64,000 nucleotides of DNA from Phycisphaerae bacterium (lineage in GTDB: Bacteria; Planctomycetota; Phycisphaerae; UBA1845; Fen-1342): NCBI GenBank assembly GCA_028279405.1, contig JANQNU010000049.1, forward strand, positions 1 through 64,000, in the 5' to 3' direction. Position 1 is the stretch's first letter. The number at the start of each line of letters is the position of its first letter. This document shows, in pieces, positions 1-8,079 of this stretch. The notes beneath the pieces are model-generated. The model was given only the letters and a program-made list of their open reading frames with translations, was not told where the DNA came from and did no database searches. The translations under genes and the position numbers were made by a program.

Positions 1-1422
1 GGAACCGGCGGAAACGACGGACAAGGAAAAGGCGGCGCTATCTTCCTCCATCCGGATGCCACCGGCTACGCACAGGAAATCACCTGGGGCGCCGACACCG
101 ATGCCAACCTAGCCTCCGACGACACACCGGGGCTCGATACCGACGAAGACGACTCCTTTGGCGTCCTGAACGGCATCCCCTTTGTCTCCTCTTCCAGTCG
201 CCTGGACGACACACTCAGCAACCTGGCGACTGTGACGTACAACGTGACGTTCTCGACCGAAGTAACCGGCGTCGACGTCACCGATTTCGCGTTGACCACG
301 ACCCCGATCGGCAGCAATCCGCTCAGCGGCGCCAGTATCCAGTCCGTGACCACCGACGACACACGGAGCTACACCGTCACCATCGACACCGGAACCGGTG
401 ACGGTACGATCATGCTCAACGTCCTCGACGACGGCACGATCCAGAACGCCAGCAGCACGCCGCTCGGAGGGTTCGGTAACGACAACGGAAACGCGACGAC
501 GAACGCGTACACCATCGATCGCACGCTCCCGGCAGTCTCCGACGTCACCGTTCCGGTCACGCCAGACCAACCGACCAAGGATGACGCCGTCTCGATCCGA
601 CTCGAGTACGCCGAAGACGTAACCGGCTTCACCAGCGCCGACGTCTCCTTCGCGACCACGGGAACAGCCAAGGTCGGCGCCGTCAACGTCTCCATCGAAA
701 GCGAAACCGTCGTTGTCGTCACCGCGTTGGCACTCTCCGGAACCGGTACCGTCACGCTGGTCCTTGTCGACGACGCCGTCAGCGACGACGCCGGCAATGG
801 AAGCGCCGTGAACAACAACGTCGTTAGCTTCCAGGTCGATCGGACCGCACCCAGCGTCTCGTCCATTACGCCAACGAAGACGGAACTCGTCGGTGACAAG
901 AGCGCGTCCTTTACGATCAAGTTCAGCGAAGCAATCACTGGATTGACCGAGGACGACTTCATCGTCACCCACGTCGGCACGACCCACGCCGAGATAACCA
1001 TCACCGAAGAAGACAGTACGACCTACACGCTCACGCTCACCGGCCTCGACGGAACCGGCGCCTTCTGGATCACGTTGCTGCCCGGCGCGCTCGCCGACAC
1101 TACCGGCAACACCAGCATCCTGCTCGCCCTCAGCGCCCCCGTCACCCGCGTGCCGGCGCCGCCTGAGCAGCCCATGAACGACGACGAACCCATGGACGAC
1201 GATGAACCCATGGACGATGACGAACCCATGGACGATGACGAACCCATGGATGACGACGAGCCCATGGACGACGATGAACCCATGGACGATGACGAGCCTG
1301 AGATCGAAGAAGAACCCGTTGTCGAACAGCCGTGGACGCCGTGGTGCAGCGGTCCGCCGGTCCTTGCAATGTGTGCGTTCGGTACCGCGCTCTGGCTCAC
1401 GCGCCGCGAACGCAGACCCTGA
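1..1422 (+). CDS. C-terminal part of a surface protein with Ig-like repeats (5' truncated)
   Basis: The frame is open from base 1, so the gene begins outside the window; 473 codons are visible. The visible part holds tandem beta-sandwich repeats of the bacterial Ig-like kind (recurring VTYNVTFS, SIRLEYAEDVTGF and FTIKFSEAITGL strands, linkers like DRTLPAV and DRTAPSV). An acidic linker of seven six-residue PM(N/D)DDE units follows, then a short Trp-Cys-Ser-Gly-Pro turn, a hydrophobic segment (PVLAMCAFGTALWL) and a terminal RRERRP cluster. Turn, membrane helix and Arg cluster together resemble a C-terminal sorting or anchoring signal. I infer a cell-surface or adhesion-like protein held by its C terminus; the ligand is unknown. 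A hairpin after the stop probably ends transcription. Confidence 0.85.
   Translation, partial: GTGGNDGQGKGGAIFLHPDATGYAQEITWGADTDANLASDDTPGLDTDEDDSFGVLNGIPFVSSSSRLDDTLSNLATVTYNVTFSTEVTGVDVTDFALTTTPIGSNPLSGASIQSVTTDDTRSYTVTIDTGTGDGTIMLNVLDDGTIQNASSTPLGGFGNDNGNATTNAYTIDRTLPAVSDVTVPVTPDQPTKDDAVSIRLEYAEDVTGFTSADVSFATTGTAKVGAVNVSIESETVVVVTALALSGTGTVTLVLVDDAVSDDAGNGSAVNNNVVSFQVDRTAPSVSSITPTKTELVGDKSASFTIKFSEAITGLTEDDFIVTHVGTTHAEITITEEDSTTYTLTLTGLDGTGAFWITLLPGALADTTGNTSILLALSAPVTRVPAPPEQPMNDDEPMDDDEPMDDDEPMDDDEPMDDDEPMDDDEPMDDDEPEIEEEPVVEQPWTPWCSGPPVLAMCAFGTALWLTRRERRP
1171..1296 (+). repeat. Seven 18-bp tandem repeats encoding PMDDDE
   Basis: Seven consecutive 18-bp units read CCC ATG (A/G)AC GA(C/T) GA(C/T) GA(A/G). 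The first encodes PMNDDE and the other six PMDDDE. Only synonymous third positions differ between the later units. They form an acidic linker between the Ig-like region and the membrane anchor. Copy number may vary between strains. Confidence 0.95.
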
Positions 1423-1436
1423 CCCGAATGTAATCT

Positions 1437-1465
1437 GAGCGCGCTTCCGCAACGGGAGCGCGCTC
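1437..1465 (+). terminator. Hairpin after the surface-protein gene
   Basis: A perfect 9-bp stem (GAGCGCGCT / AGCGCGCTC) encloses an 11-nt loop, 14 nt after the stop codon. It has no T tract, so it is a probable but not classic intrinsic terminator. Confidence 0.5.
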
Positions 1466-1522
1466 TCGCCCCCCTCCTGCCTCCATTCCTGCTAGCGCTT
1501 GACGGACGACTTCCACGGACGA

Positions 1523-1548
1523 TATACTTAACCATATGGTTAAATATA
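1523..1548. promoter_or_regulatory. Palindromic operator overlapping the arsR-like start codon
   Basis: The core TTAACCATATGGTTAA (1528-1543) is a perfect 16-bp palindrome. Five more bases on each side (TATAC / AAATA side) continue the symmetry with one mismatch, giving 26 bp. The start codon (1536-1538) lies in its centre. This fits autorepression by the ArsR-family product, with the operator covering the promoter and start. No good ribosome binding site precedes the ATG, so the message may be leaderless. Confidence 0.7.
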
Positions 1549-1877
1549 GGAGCCTGGATGAGACGTTCGCGGCGCTCGCGGACCCGACTCGCCGAGCGAT
1601 CCTGGAGCGTCTTCGTCGCGGGGATTGCAATGTGACGGAGTTGGCACAACCGTTTGCGATCTCGCTGCCGGCGATCTCGAAACACCTGCGCGTGCTGGAG
1701 CGGGCCGGGCTGATTCGTCAGGAAAAGCAAGGGCGCGTTCGGCGGTGCTGTCTATGTGCGGGGCCGATGCACGCTGCATTGTCGTGGATCGATCGCTATC
1801 GCGACTTCTGGTCGGACAAGCTGGACGCGCTGGCGGACTATTTCGAACAAGGGAAGCATGAGGAGGAGCAAACATGA
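1536..1877 (+). CDS. ArsR-family winged-helix repressor (SdpR-like)
   Basis: A 113-residue protein beginning MVKYRSLDETFAALADPTRR, the typical N terminus of small ArsR-family repressors found next to SRPBCC proteins. The winged helix spans about residues 8-80: helix-turn-helix NVTELAQPFAISLPAISKHL, then LERAGLIRQEKQGRVRR as the wing. A double Cys plus Cys (CCLC) follows near residue 70; I would not call it a metal site without more evidence. The start is placed inside a palindrome because the conserved MVKY begins there. The stop overlaps the next start (ATGA), so the two genes are co-translated. It probably represses its own operon. Confidence 0.9.
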   Translation: MVKYRSLDETFAALADPTRRAILERLRRGDCNVTELAQPFAISLPAISKHLRVLERAGLIRQEKQGRVRRCCLCAGPMHAALSWIDRYRDFWSDKLDALADYFEQGKHEEEQT

Positions 1878-2347
1878 CCAGAACCGATCAACAACCGATG
1901 CTGGAGTTGACGCGCGTGATCCGTGCACCGCGGGAGCAGGTCTTTGATGCATGGGTTGTGCCCGAGGTTCGGCGTCAGTGGTGGGGTGCTGCGCCGGGTA
2001 TGTTCTGCGACCTGGCAGACATCGACGCGCGCGAGGGCGGACGGTATCGAATCAACATGAAGGGCGACAAAGACGGGACGCTGCACGAGTATGTCTGTAT
2101 CGGAGAGTTCGTCACGTTCGAACGACCGACCAAGCTCGTGTTTACCTGGTCGTGGGAGAACTACGACGAAGCCGAACCGGGCTCGGCCGCCGTCGAGACG
2201 CAGGTGACGATCGAGTTCCATGAGGTCCCGGAGGGAACGGAGCTTCGACTCACCCACGAACGCTTCGCGAACGACATGCTCCGCGACGAACACCTCAAGG
2301 GCTGGACCGGCTGCCTCGACTCGCTCTGCCGGACGCTCGAACGCTAG
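1874..2347 (+). CDS. SRPBCC (AHSA1-type) domain protein
   Basis: 157 residues of the START-like SRPBCC fold: LELTRVIRAPREQVFDAWV at the N terminus, the characteristic RQWWGA, GGRYRINMKG, and near the end LRLTHERFANDMLRDEHLKGW. This family binds hydrophobic ligands in a helix-grip cavity; the ligand is not predictable here. It overlaps the upstream ArsR repressor by 4 bp, a widespread two-gene arrangement in which the repressor controls the SRPBCC protein. Confidence 0.9.
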   Translation: MTRTDQQPMLELTRVIRAPREQVFDAWVVPEVRRQWWGAAPGMFCDLADIDAREGGRYRINMKGDKDGTLHEYVCIGEFVTFERPTKLVFTWSWENYDEAEPGSAAVETQVTIEFHEVPEGTELRLTHERFANDMLRDEHLKGWTGCLDSLCRTLER

Positions 2348-2387
2348 CGACGGCAGTCGTGTCGGCGAAGTAGTGTGTGAGTCCGTC

Positions 2388-2410
2388 CCCCACCCTGGAA
2401 GGGTGGGGCA
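2388..2410. terminator. Hairpin between convergent genes
   Basis: A CCCCACCCT-GGA-AGGGTGGGG inverted repeat lies between the ends of the SRPBCC gene and the oppositely oriented ABC permease gene. It could terminate both. A related CCACCCT/AGGGTGG hairpin occurs near 12.78 kb. Confidence 0.5.
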
Positions 2411-2451
2411 CCGGCGCCCCCCTGACGTGGGCACCGCAGTCACCCAACGGA

Positions 2452-3768
2452 CTACGAGTAGCGCAGCCAGGTAAGCAGTTCCTTCGGCGTCGGCGGCTTG
2501 CCGTACATCAGGATGCCGACGCGGAAGATCTTGGCCGCCATCCAGATCACGAACGCCACCGTCGCCCACAACAACACGAGCGAGAGCGCGATCTGCCAGA
2601 GCGGTGTGTCCGGATCGGCACAGACGCGCAGAATCATGATGAACGGCGTCAACGGCGGGATGAACGAAAGCGTGATCGCCAACGTCGACTGCGGGTACTC
2701 GGAAACCGGGAACCAGAAGAGCATGGGCAGTACGCCCGAAAGCACGACCGGCGTGACCATCCCTTGCGCTTCCTTGAGCGTGTTGAACGCTGCCCCGATC
2801 CCCGCCAACATCCCGGCAAACAAGAGGTAGGCCGGCAGGAAATAGAGCAGCAGATAGCCGATCCGTTCGGAAGTAACCAGATCGAGCACATTGTTCGCCC
2901 GCGCGCCGCTGTATCCGACCGCGATCCAGACCGCCATCAGCATCAACCCGACCATGACCATTCCCAGAATCTTGCCCGCCATCAGTTGTAGTGGTGACAC
3001 CGCCGACAGCAGAACCTCGATTACCCGCGAGCTCTTCTCCTCGATCACGCTCGTCAGCAATCCCTGGCTGATGCCGAACGTTCCCATGTAAAGCAGGAAA
3101 AGGAACGCAAACGGCGTCATCACGCGCAGCATTGTGTTGCCAGTAGATTGCTCGCCGGTACGGGGGTCGATTTCCAACAGGTCGACGCGCTTGCCGAGCC
3201 GATCAATCAAACCGGGATCCAACGGGGGATCGTGCCGGGCATATCGGGTTGTCACCACTGCGCGGGTCAGCAGTCGACGAAGTTCGCGACTGACCTGAAT
3301 CTGACTCCCCTTGCGACCCACACGGATCGGCTCGTTCGAACGCGGATCCAACACGGATTGGGGAATCATCAGGTAGGCGAAGATCTCACCTTGCGTGAGG
3401 CGCTCTGTCAGCAACGCTTCTACCGGGTCGGTCGGCTGCGTTTCGGTCGGTTGGCTGGACGCTGGCGCGATTTCGTTCGCCGACATGTCCATCGACGAGA
3501 CAAACTCGAACTTCAGCGGTTTGTTCGCATTTGCGAGGTTATACGCTTCCTGCGCGGCTTCGAGCGGCGCCTGCAACACGCCGGTGCGGTCGACGACGGC
3601 CAGCGTCCGCAGCGCTTGCGTGTCGGAGGCGGATGCCTTGATGATCTTCTCCGTGCTGAAGATCAGGCCGATCATCAACATCGGCATGATGATCACGCCG
3701 AAGATGAAGGCGCGGGTCTTGACCGTCTCCAGGAACTCCCGCCAGGCCACGATCCAGACCTTGTTCAC
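2452..3768 (-). CDS. ABC-2 family transporter permease (NatB-like)
   Basis: 438 residues starting at a GTG with GGAGG six bases upstream. The N terminus VWIVAWREFLETVKTRAFIFG leads into a first membrane segment (VIIMPMLMIGLIF), then a large extracytoplasmic domain of about 190 residues, then at least five membrane segments (from PFAFLFLLYMGTFGISQGLL). This layout is that of the NatB / YhaP class of ABC-2 permeases, known from sodium or drug exporters; the substrate here is unknown. The start overlaps the stop of the ATPase gene (GTGA), so both subunits come from one message. Confidence 0.88.
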   Translation of the reverse strand: MNKVWIVAWREFLETVKTRAFIFGVIIMPMLMIGLIFSTEKIIKASASDTQALRTLAVVDRTGVLQAPLEAAQEAYNLANANKPLKFEFVSSMDMSANEIAPASSQPTETQPTDPVEALLTERLTQGEIFAYLMIPQSVLDPRSNEPIRVGRKGSQIQVSRELRRLLTRAVVTTRYARHDPPLDPGLIDRLGKRVDLLEIDPRTGEQSTGNTMLRVMTPFAFLFLLYMGTFGISQGLLTSVIEEKSSRVIEVLLSAVSPLQLMAGKILGMVMVGLMLMAVWIAVGYSGARANNVLDLVTSERIGYLLLYFLPAYLLFAGMLAGIGAAFNTLKEAQGMVTPVVLSGVLPMLFWFPVSEYPQSTLAITLSFIPPLTPFIMILRVCADPDTPLWQIALSLVLLWATVAFVIWMAAKIFRVGILMYGKPPTPKELLTWLRYS

Positions 3769-4691
3769 GCATCACCTCCATTCGTCGCGACCGCCCCCCG
3801 CATCACCAGGCGCACGAAGATATCCTCCAAGCTCGGTCGCATCACCTCGTAGCGCGTGACCCGCACGTGCTCGAGCGCACGCTGCAGCAATTCGCTCGGC
3901 TCCGTACCGTCCGCCAGCTCCAGACGGGCGGTCCCGCTGGTCACCGTTTCGCGCGCCACTCCGTCCAACGAACGAAGCTGCTCGAGGTCGCCGTTGCCCT
4001 CGATTTCCACGACCCGCGTGGAGTAGCGTTCGCGAATCTCGCTCACGGCCCCGTCGATCAGCTTTTGTCCGCGATTGATCAACACGATGCGGTCGCAAAG
4101 TCGTTCGGCCTGCTCCATCTGATGTGTCGAGAAGATCACGGTCGTTCCCGCCGACCGCAGGTCTGCGAGCATTTGCTTCAGCGCCTCCGCGTTGATCGGG
4201 TCGAGCCCGGAAAACGGCTCGTCCAGAATCACCAGTTCGGGCTGATGAAGAATGGTCGAGACGAACTGCAGTTTCTGAGACATCCCCTTCGAGAGCGCTT
4301 CGACCTTCTTGTTGGTCCACTCGGCCAGGCCCACGCGTTCGAGCGCAGCGTGGCAGGCACGGGTGAGCGGCGCACCGCTCATGCCCTTGAGCTTGCCGAA
4401 GTACTTGAGCGTCTCCAGCGCCGTCATCTTGCGATACAGGCCGCGCTCTTCCGGCAGGTAGCCGATACGGTCCTTGACGTCCAGGGCGCGTGCGTGGCCC
4501 AGCACCTCCATGACTCCGCTGTCGGGAAACAGGATGCCCATCACCATGCGCAACGTCGTGGTCTTGCCAGCCCCGTTGGGCCCAAGAAACCCCAGCACCT
4601 CGCCCGCACCGACGCGCAAGTCGAGCCGATCGACTGCCGTGAACCGGCCGAACTGTTTCGTAATTTCCTGGAGCGTGATCGCGTCTGCCAT
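3765..4691 (-). CDS. ABC transporter ATP-binding protein (NatA-like)
   Basis: 308 residues. Walker A GPNGAGKT at 37-44, signature LSKGMSQ at 133-139, Walker B LVILDEP at 153-159 and the switch histidine in FSTHQMEQAERL. The start is the ATG at 4691, preceded by GGGAGG at good spacing; a longer reading into upstream DNA has no support. The C-terminal 80 residues (VVEIEGNGDLEQL onward) are the usual extension of NatA-type exporters. It forms an exporter with the overlapping downstream permease. The pair has no dedicated regulator nearby. Confidence 0.93.
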   Translation of the reverse strand: MADAITLQEITKQFGRFTAVDRLDLRVGAGEVLGFLGPNGAGKTTTLRMVMGILFPDSGVMEVLGHARALDVKDRIGYLPEERGLYRKMTALETLKYFGKLKGMSGAPLTRACHAALERVGLAEWTNKKVEALSKGMSQKLQFVSTILHQPELVILDEPFSGLDPINAEALKQMLADLRSAGTTVIFSTHQMEQAERLCDRIVLINRGQKLIDGAVSEIRERYSTRVVEIEGNGDLEQLRSLDGVARETVTSGTARLELADGTEPSELLQRALEHVRVTRYEVMRPSLEDIFVRLVMRGAVATNGGDA

Positions 4692-4817
4692 CGCTCGCCT
4701 CCCATTCGAATCAACCCGCCTGGCACCGCGCGGCCAAGCGGAATGAACCGATTGTGCGGCAATCGGCTCGGAAGCGAAAGCGACCCATTGTCGGGATTTG
4801 TCCGCGAATGTCAGACA

Positions 4818-4852
4818 CGCACGGCGCGGTCCGGCCCGAAACACGCCGTGCG
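4818..4852 (-). terminator. Hairpin downstream of the secreted repeat protein
   Basis: A perfect 9-bp stem CGCACGGCG / CGCCGTGCG with a 17-nt loop, just after the stop of the minus-strand gene at 4867. There is no T tract on the minus strand, so confidence is moderate. Confidence 0.4.
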
Positions 4853-4866
4853 TTGACGATTCAGAC

Positions 4867-6174
4867 TCAGTTCGGTTGTAGCATCTGCCCGAAAATGTCC
4901 CACTCACCATCGCTGGCAAGACTCCGGACGTCCGGCCAAATGAACAGCACGTCCCCGGTGTGCGGATGCTCAACCAGCGACGGCCAGAACTCCTCCGCGA
5001 CTTCACCCACCCCCTGACTCGCAATCGTTCGTTCCCGAATCAGATTGAGGTCCAGGTCATACGCTGCCACCCGGCCGGCAACGTTGTCCTTCAGCCAGCC
5101 GAGAACGAACATGTTCTCTTTCTCCGAGCGCAACAGCGCCGGCCCGGTCAGCTCCCCAGTGTCCGCAACCAGCACGCGCTCCTTGCTCAACAACACCCCT
5201 GCGGGGCTGACCAGACGAGCCCGGATGTCGGCATTCGTCGTCGGGTACACGACCAGGTACCGATCGCGGAGTGGGTCGAAGGCGGCCGACGCGTTGAATC
5301 CGCCCGGAGGCAATAGCCGAGAAATTGGAAACGACGGACCGATCGGCGTCCCGTCCAACCCGACGATCCGACCATCCAAGCGAAACTGGCTGCCCAGATT
5401 CCGCACCCACGTCACGAGGAAACGTCCCCGCGTACAGTCATACGCGGGCCGACCCAGTGGGGCATCCCCGAGTTCCGGAACAAAATCGTGCAAGGCCGAC
5501 GGCGCTCCCAACGGGATACCGTTCCCGTCGACCTGAACCGCGAAGAAGCCGCCCGCGCCTCCAGGACTACAGCCGGCCGGCATCAGCATCCGCCCGAACT
5601 GAACAAACATGTTGTCGCCGACCTCATAATGCACGTACTGCTCGAAAGCGCCCTGCGAGAACGCATTTGACCCGCCCGGCGCCAGCCACATCTCGGGCCC
5701 CGTCAACAACCCGTCCGCCGACACCGGCCGCGCCCAATTCGACCAAAGCGAGCACGACGATCCGAACGGATTGAGCGGATCACCGCGGCCCAGTCGCCTT
5801 CGATACGAAATCAGGTAACCGCCTGCGGCCCGGTTGTAGGCCAGCCCCGGCTCCAGAACTGGCCGGGCAGCCCCGCCGACCAGTTTTCCCGCAACCGTGT
5901 GTACGCCCGGCATCGGCGTCCCGTCGGCCTGCACCCGGCGGGCATGAATCGCATCGTCGTTTACGCCGAACGCGAGAAGGAAATCGCCACGTCGGCGGTT
6001 GGCCTCGATTCGAGGAAAGTAGATCTCCCCTCCGAAGCTCTCCGGCGTCAAATTCGTCGGTGACCCTACCAGCGTAATGTCGGTAGGCACCGCACGATGA
6101 CCGTCCGGACATTGCCCCAAACCCGATTCCTGCGATCCCCAGACGATAAACACTGCCACAGCTACATATCTCAC
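4867..6174 (-). CDS. Secreted repeat protein, probable beta-propeller
   Basis: 435 residues with a short signal peptide (MRYVAVAVFIVWGSQESGLG). The mature part repeats a roughly 50-residue pattern of the kind GRFLVTWVR...DGRIVGLDGTPIGPSFPIS and DRYLVVYPTTNADIRARLVSPAGVLL: a hydrophobic strand ending in (T/V)(W/Y), a polar turn, then R-V-x-x-x-G. Such repeats are common in planctomycete and myxobacterial secreted proteins and probably fold as a beta-propeller. No catalytic motif is seen. It is a single-gene unit ending at a hairpin. Function unknown. Confidence 0.75.
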   Translation of the reverse strand: MRYVAVAVFIVWGSQESGLGQCPDGHRAVPTDITLVGSPTNLTPESFGGEIYFPRIEANRRRGDFLLAFGVNDDAIHARRVQADGTPMPGVHTVAGKLVGGAARPVLEPGLAYNRAAGGYLISYRRRLGRGDPLNPFGSSCSLWSNWARPVSADGLLTGPEMWLAPGGSNAFSQGAFEQYVHYEVGDNMFVQFGRMLMPAGCSPGGAGGFFAVQVDGNGIPLGAPSALHDFVPELGDAPLGRPAYDCTRGRFLVTWVRNLGSQFRLDGRIVGLDGTPIGPSFPISRLLPPGGFNASAAFDPLRDRYLVVYPTTNADIRARLVSPAGVLLSKERVLVADTGELTGPALLRSEKENMFVLGWLKDNVAGRVAAYDLDLNLIRERTIASQGVGEVAEEFWPSLVEHPHTGDVLFIWPDVRSLASDGEWDIFGQMLQPN

Positions 6175-6681
6175 TTGCTGTCTCCGCTAGTTGCCGTCGG
6201 CCGCGTTCCGGTGCGTCGGCACCCACACGGGAGCGCGTCCCACGAACACGACCTCATTGGGAGCGTCTCACTCTTCCCTGACCCGTGTCATCGCTGGCCC
6301 CAGCGCCGCATGCGTTAGCCCCTCGTCACCTCCTTTCCCTGTTTCAGTTCCGCGGGAGGCGCTGCGCTACCTGCCCGCTCAAACCACACTTCCACGAGCA
6401 GCTTCTCATCATTGCGAACCACACTCGACGCCACATGCCTCGCACCTCCCGACCCAAATGTGCTCTCGACCCACCTCCGCCGATGTGTCTAATTAATTGA
6501 TCGATCAACTAAATCATCGTATTGGCTGGAATCGTCGGTGTCAACCCGCGGTTCGGCGGTCGGCGTTGGCTGGTTGGGTTGGGGTTGGTTGCGATTTCGG
6601 CCGTGAAGCCCGGCGGGTACTCGTCGCCGGGATTACGTGCGGGAACGGCCCGCCTCCCGGTAACGTCAGAACGAGGCAAAC
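6175..6681. other. Intergenic region upstream of the toxin operon
   Basis: 507 bp between divergent genes. An AT-rich island near 6488-6520 interrupts the GC-rich background and contains a perfect 12-bp palindrome TTGATCGATCAA (6497-6508). This is the best place for the promoter of the downstream three-gene operon. No convincing gene was found in the rest. Confidence 0.5.
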
Positions 6682-8079
6682 GTGGCACGTCCAGAGAAGC
6701 CTTCCAACGCGAAACGACGTCTGTGCGGCTGCCGATTCGGGCTTCGCACGCTGCTCGCGGATCCGTCCGAGTTGGTTCACGATTGCCCGGATCACACCGT
6801 CGCACGAATCGGCATCCCTAGCGCGACCGCCGACGCGGTTCCTACGCCCCGCGCCATGCAACAGCTGGCCCGTGTCGTGCGTGGTGGTGATGCCCGTACG
6901 ATCCGGACGTTGCTGACAGCCGGCCGGCTCGTGCTGGTTCGTCGAAAGTGGGAATACCGTGCCGACGGCGCTTTCGAGCCGACGACGCCGATCGTTCCGG
7001 CCGTGCTCGCAGCGGTTCCGAACAAGACTTCGTGGATCAAGTTCAAGGTGGTCCACAACCAGACCAACGATCCCGTAGTCGGCGTTCGGCTCAAGATCAC
7101 GACGCCCTCGAAGACCGTCCGCGATTACCAGACGCGTGCGGACGGCATGATCGACGTTCAGGGCATCGACATGGGCGCCTGCGACGTCACCTGCGATCTG
7201 ACCGAGGCGCTGCTCGCCGAGACGCTGGCGTTCAAAGGGATGGGCACGACGCCGATTGATGTGGAGCCGCCTCCGGAGGGCGCGGAACGACCGTCTGCAT
7301 CTATCGAAGATGAGCCGCTCGAGGCGCAATGGATCGCAACGGTCGAGCGTCACAAGGTCAAGACCGGCGAGACGCTCGAGCAGGTCGCCGCACAGTATGG
7401 CACGACCGTTCCGGAACTGGCGCGTTTCAACTGGGGAACCGACGACCCCTACGAGATCAACGATTGCCTGCACGACTACGTCGGCAGTTGGAAGAAGGAC
7501 CGCGACGGGCGCAGTTTCCTGCTCGACAGCATGGATGATCCGGGTTTGATTTTCGTGCCGCGCCAATGGTCGCTGGCGGGACTGCCCACCGAGCAGACGC
7601 ACGTCCTTCGGGTCACCGATCCGGCCGGATACCGGCTGATCCTCGAGAACGACTATGGGCTGCGGATCCCGGAGGCGCACTACCGAGTACGGCTCGCTGA
7701 CGGCAGCGTCCGCGAGGGCCAACTGGGTCGGGCCGGCATGACCATGATCGAGGATCCGCCGCCGGGCGTGGTGGAGGTCGAGTACACCGACCTCGACGAT
7801 GTCGAGGCAAAGTCATTGGCCGCCTGCGCGCGTCAGGCGTTCGATGAGCGCAACCTCGAGGAGATCTTCCGCGTACTCAAGCACTCCGGCGAAATGGTCA
7901 AGCGCGCAATCGCGGCCTACGACCAGTACTACAACGACTACACGGGCAACGGTCTGTTGGGCGACATCGACTTCGAGTTCTCCGACCCGCTCGTCCGCCC
8001 GCCGATCGATGCGTTGCTGCGAATCGCCGAGATCAAGGAATTCACCGACGTCTATCCCGATTCGGAGCTGATGGCATGA
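6682..8079 (+). CDS. LysM-domain carrier protein of a polymorphic toxin module
   Basis: 465 residues from a GTG start with GAGG six bases upstream. After a variable N terminus, a small beta domain (WIKFKVVHNQ...VGVRLKITTPSKTVRDYQTRADG, about residues 115-175) has the style of surface or effector-linked Ig-like modules. A LysM domain follows at about 224-270 (HKVKTGETLEQVAAQYGTTV), then a second small beta domain (HYRVRLADGSVREGQLGRAGM). Similar LysM plus beta-domain proteins accompany type VI secretion or other contractile-injection effectors. There is no PAAR or VgrG in the window, so the delivery route is open. It overlaps the toxin gene by ATGA, so the two are made together. Confidence 0.65.
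   Translation: MARPEKPSNAKRRLCGCRFGLRTLLADPSELVHDCPDHTVARIGIPSATADAVPTPRAMQQLARVVRGGDARTIRTLLTAGRLVLVRRKWEYRADGAFEPTTPIVPAVLAAVPNKTSWIKFKVVHNQTNDPVVGVRLKITTPSKTVRDYQTRADGMIDVQGIDMGACDVTCDLTEALLAETLAFKGMGTTPIDVEPPPEGAERPSASIEDEPLEAQWIATVERHKVKTGETLEQVAAQYGTTVPELARFNWGTDDPYEINDCLHDYVGSWKKDRDGRSFLLDSMDDPGLIFVPRQWSLAGLPTEQTHVLRVTDPAGYRLILENDYGLRIPEAHYRVRLADGSVREGQLGRAGMTMIEDPPPGVVEVEYTDLDDVEAKSLAACARQAFDERNLEEIFRVLKHSGEMVKRAIAAYDQYYNDYTGNGLLGDIDFEFSDPLVRPPIDALLRIAEIKEFTDVYPDSELMA

Noticed and set aside
109-1452. Long minus-strand frame opposite the Ig-like surface protein (rich in HGF(V/I)V repeats).
   Set aside because: It is the antisense of the PMDDDE repeats and Ig-like domains; no start signal or family features. 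The plus-strand frame has clear protein features.
4692-5024. N-terminal extension of the ABC ATPase.
   Set aside because: The extension has no ABC similarity and overlaps the end of the neighbouring gene; the ATG at 4691 has GGGAGG and begins the conserved domain.
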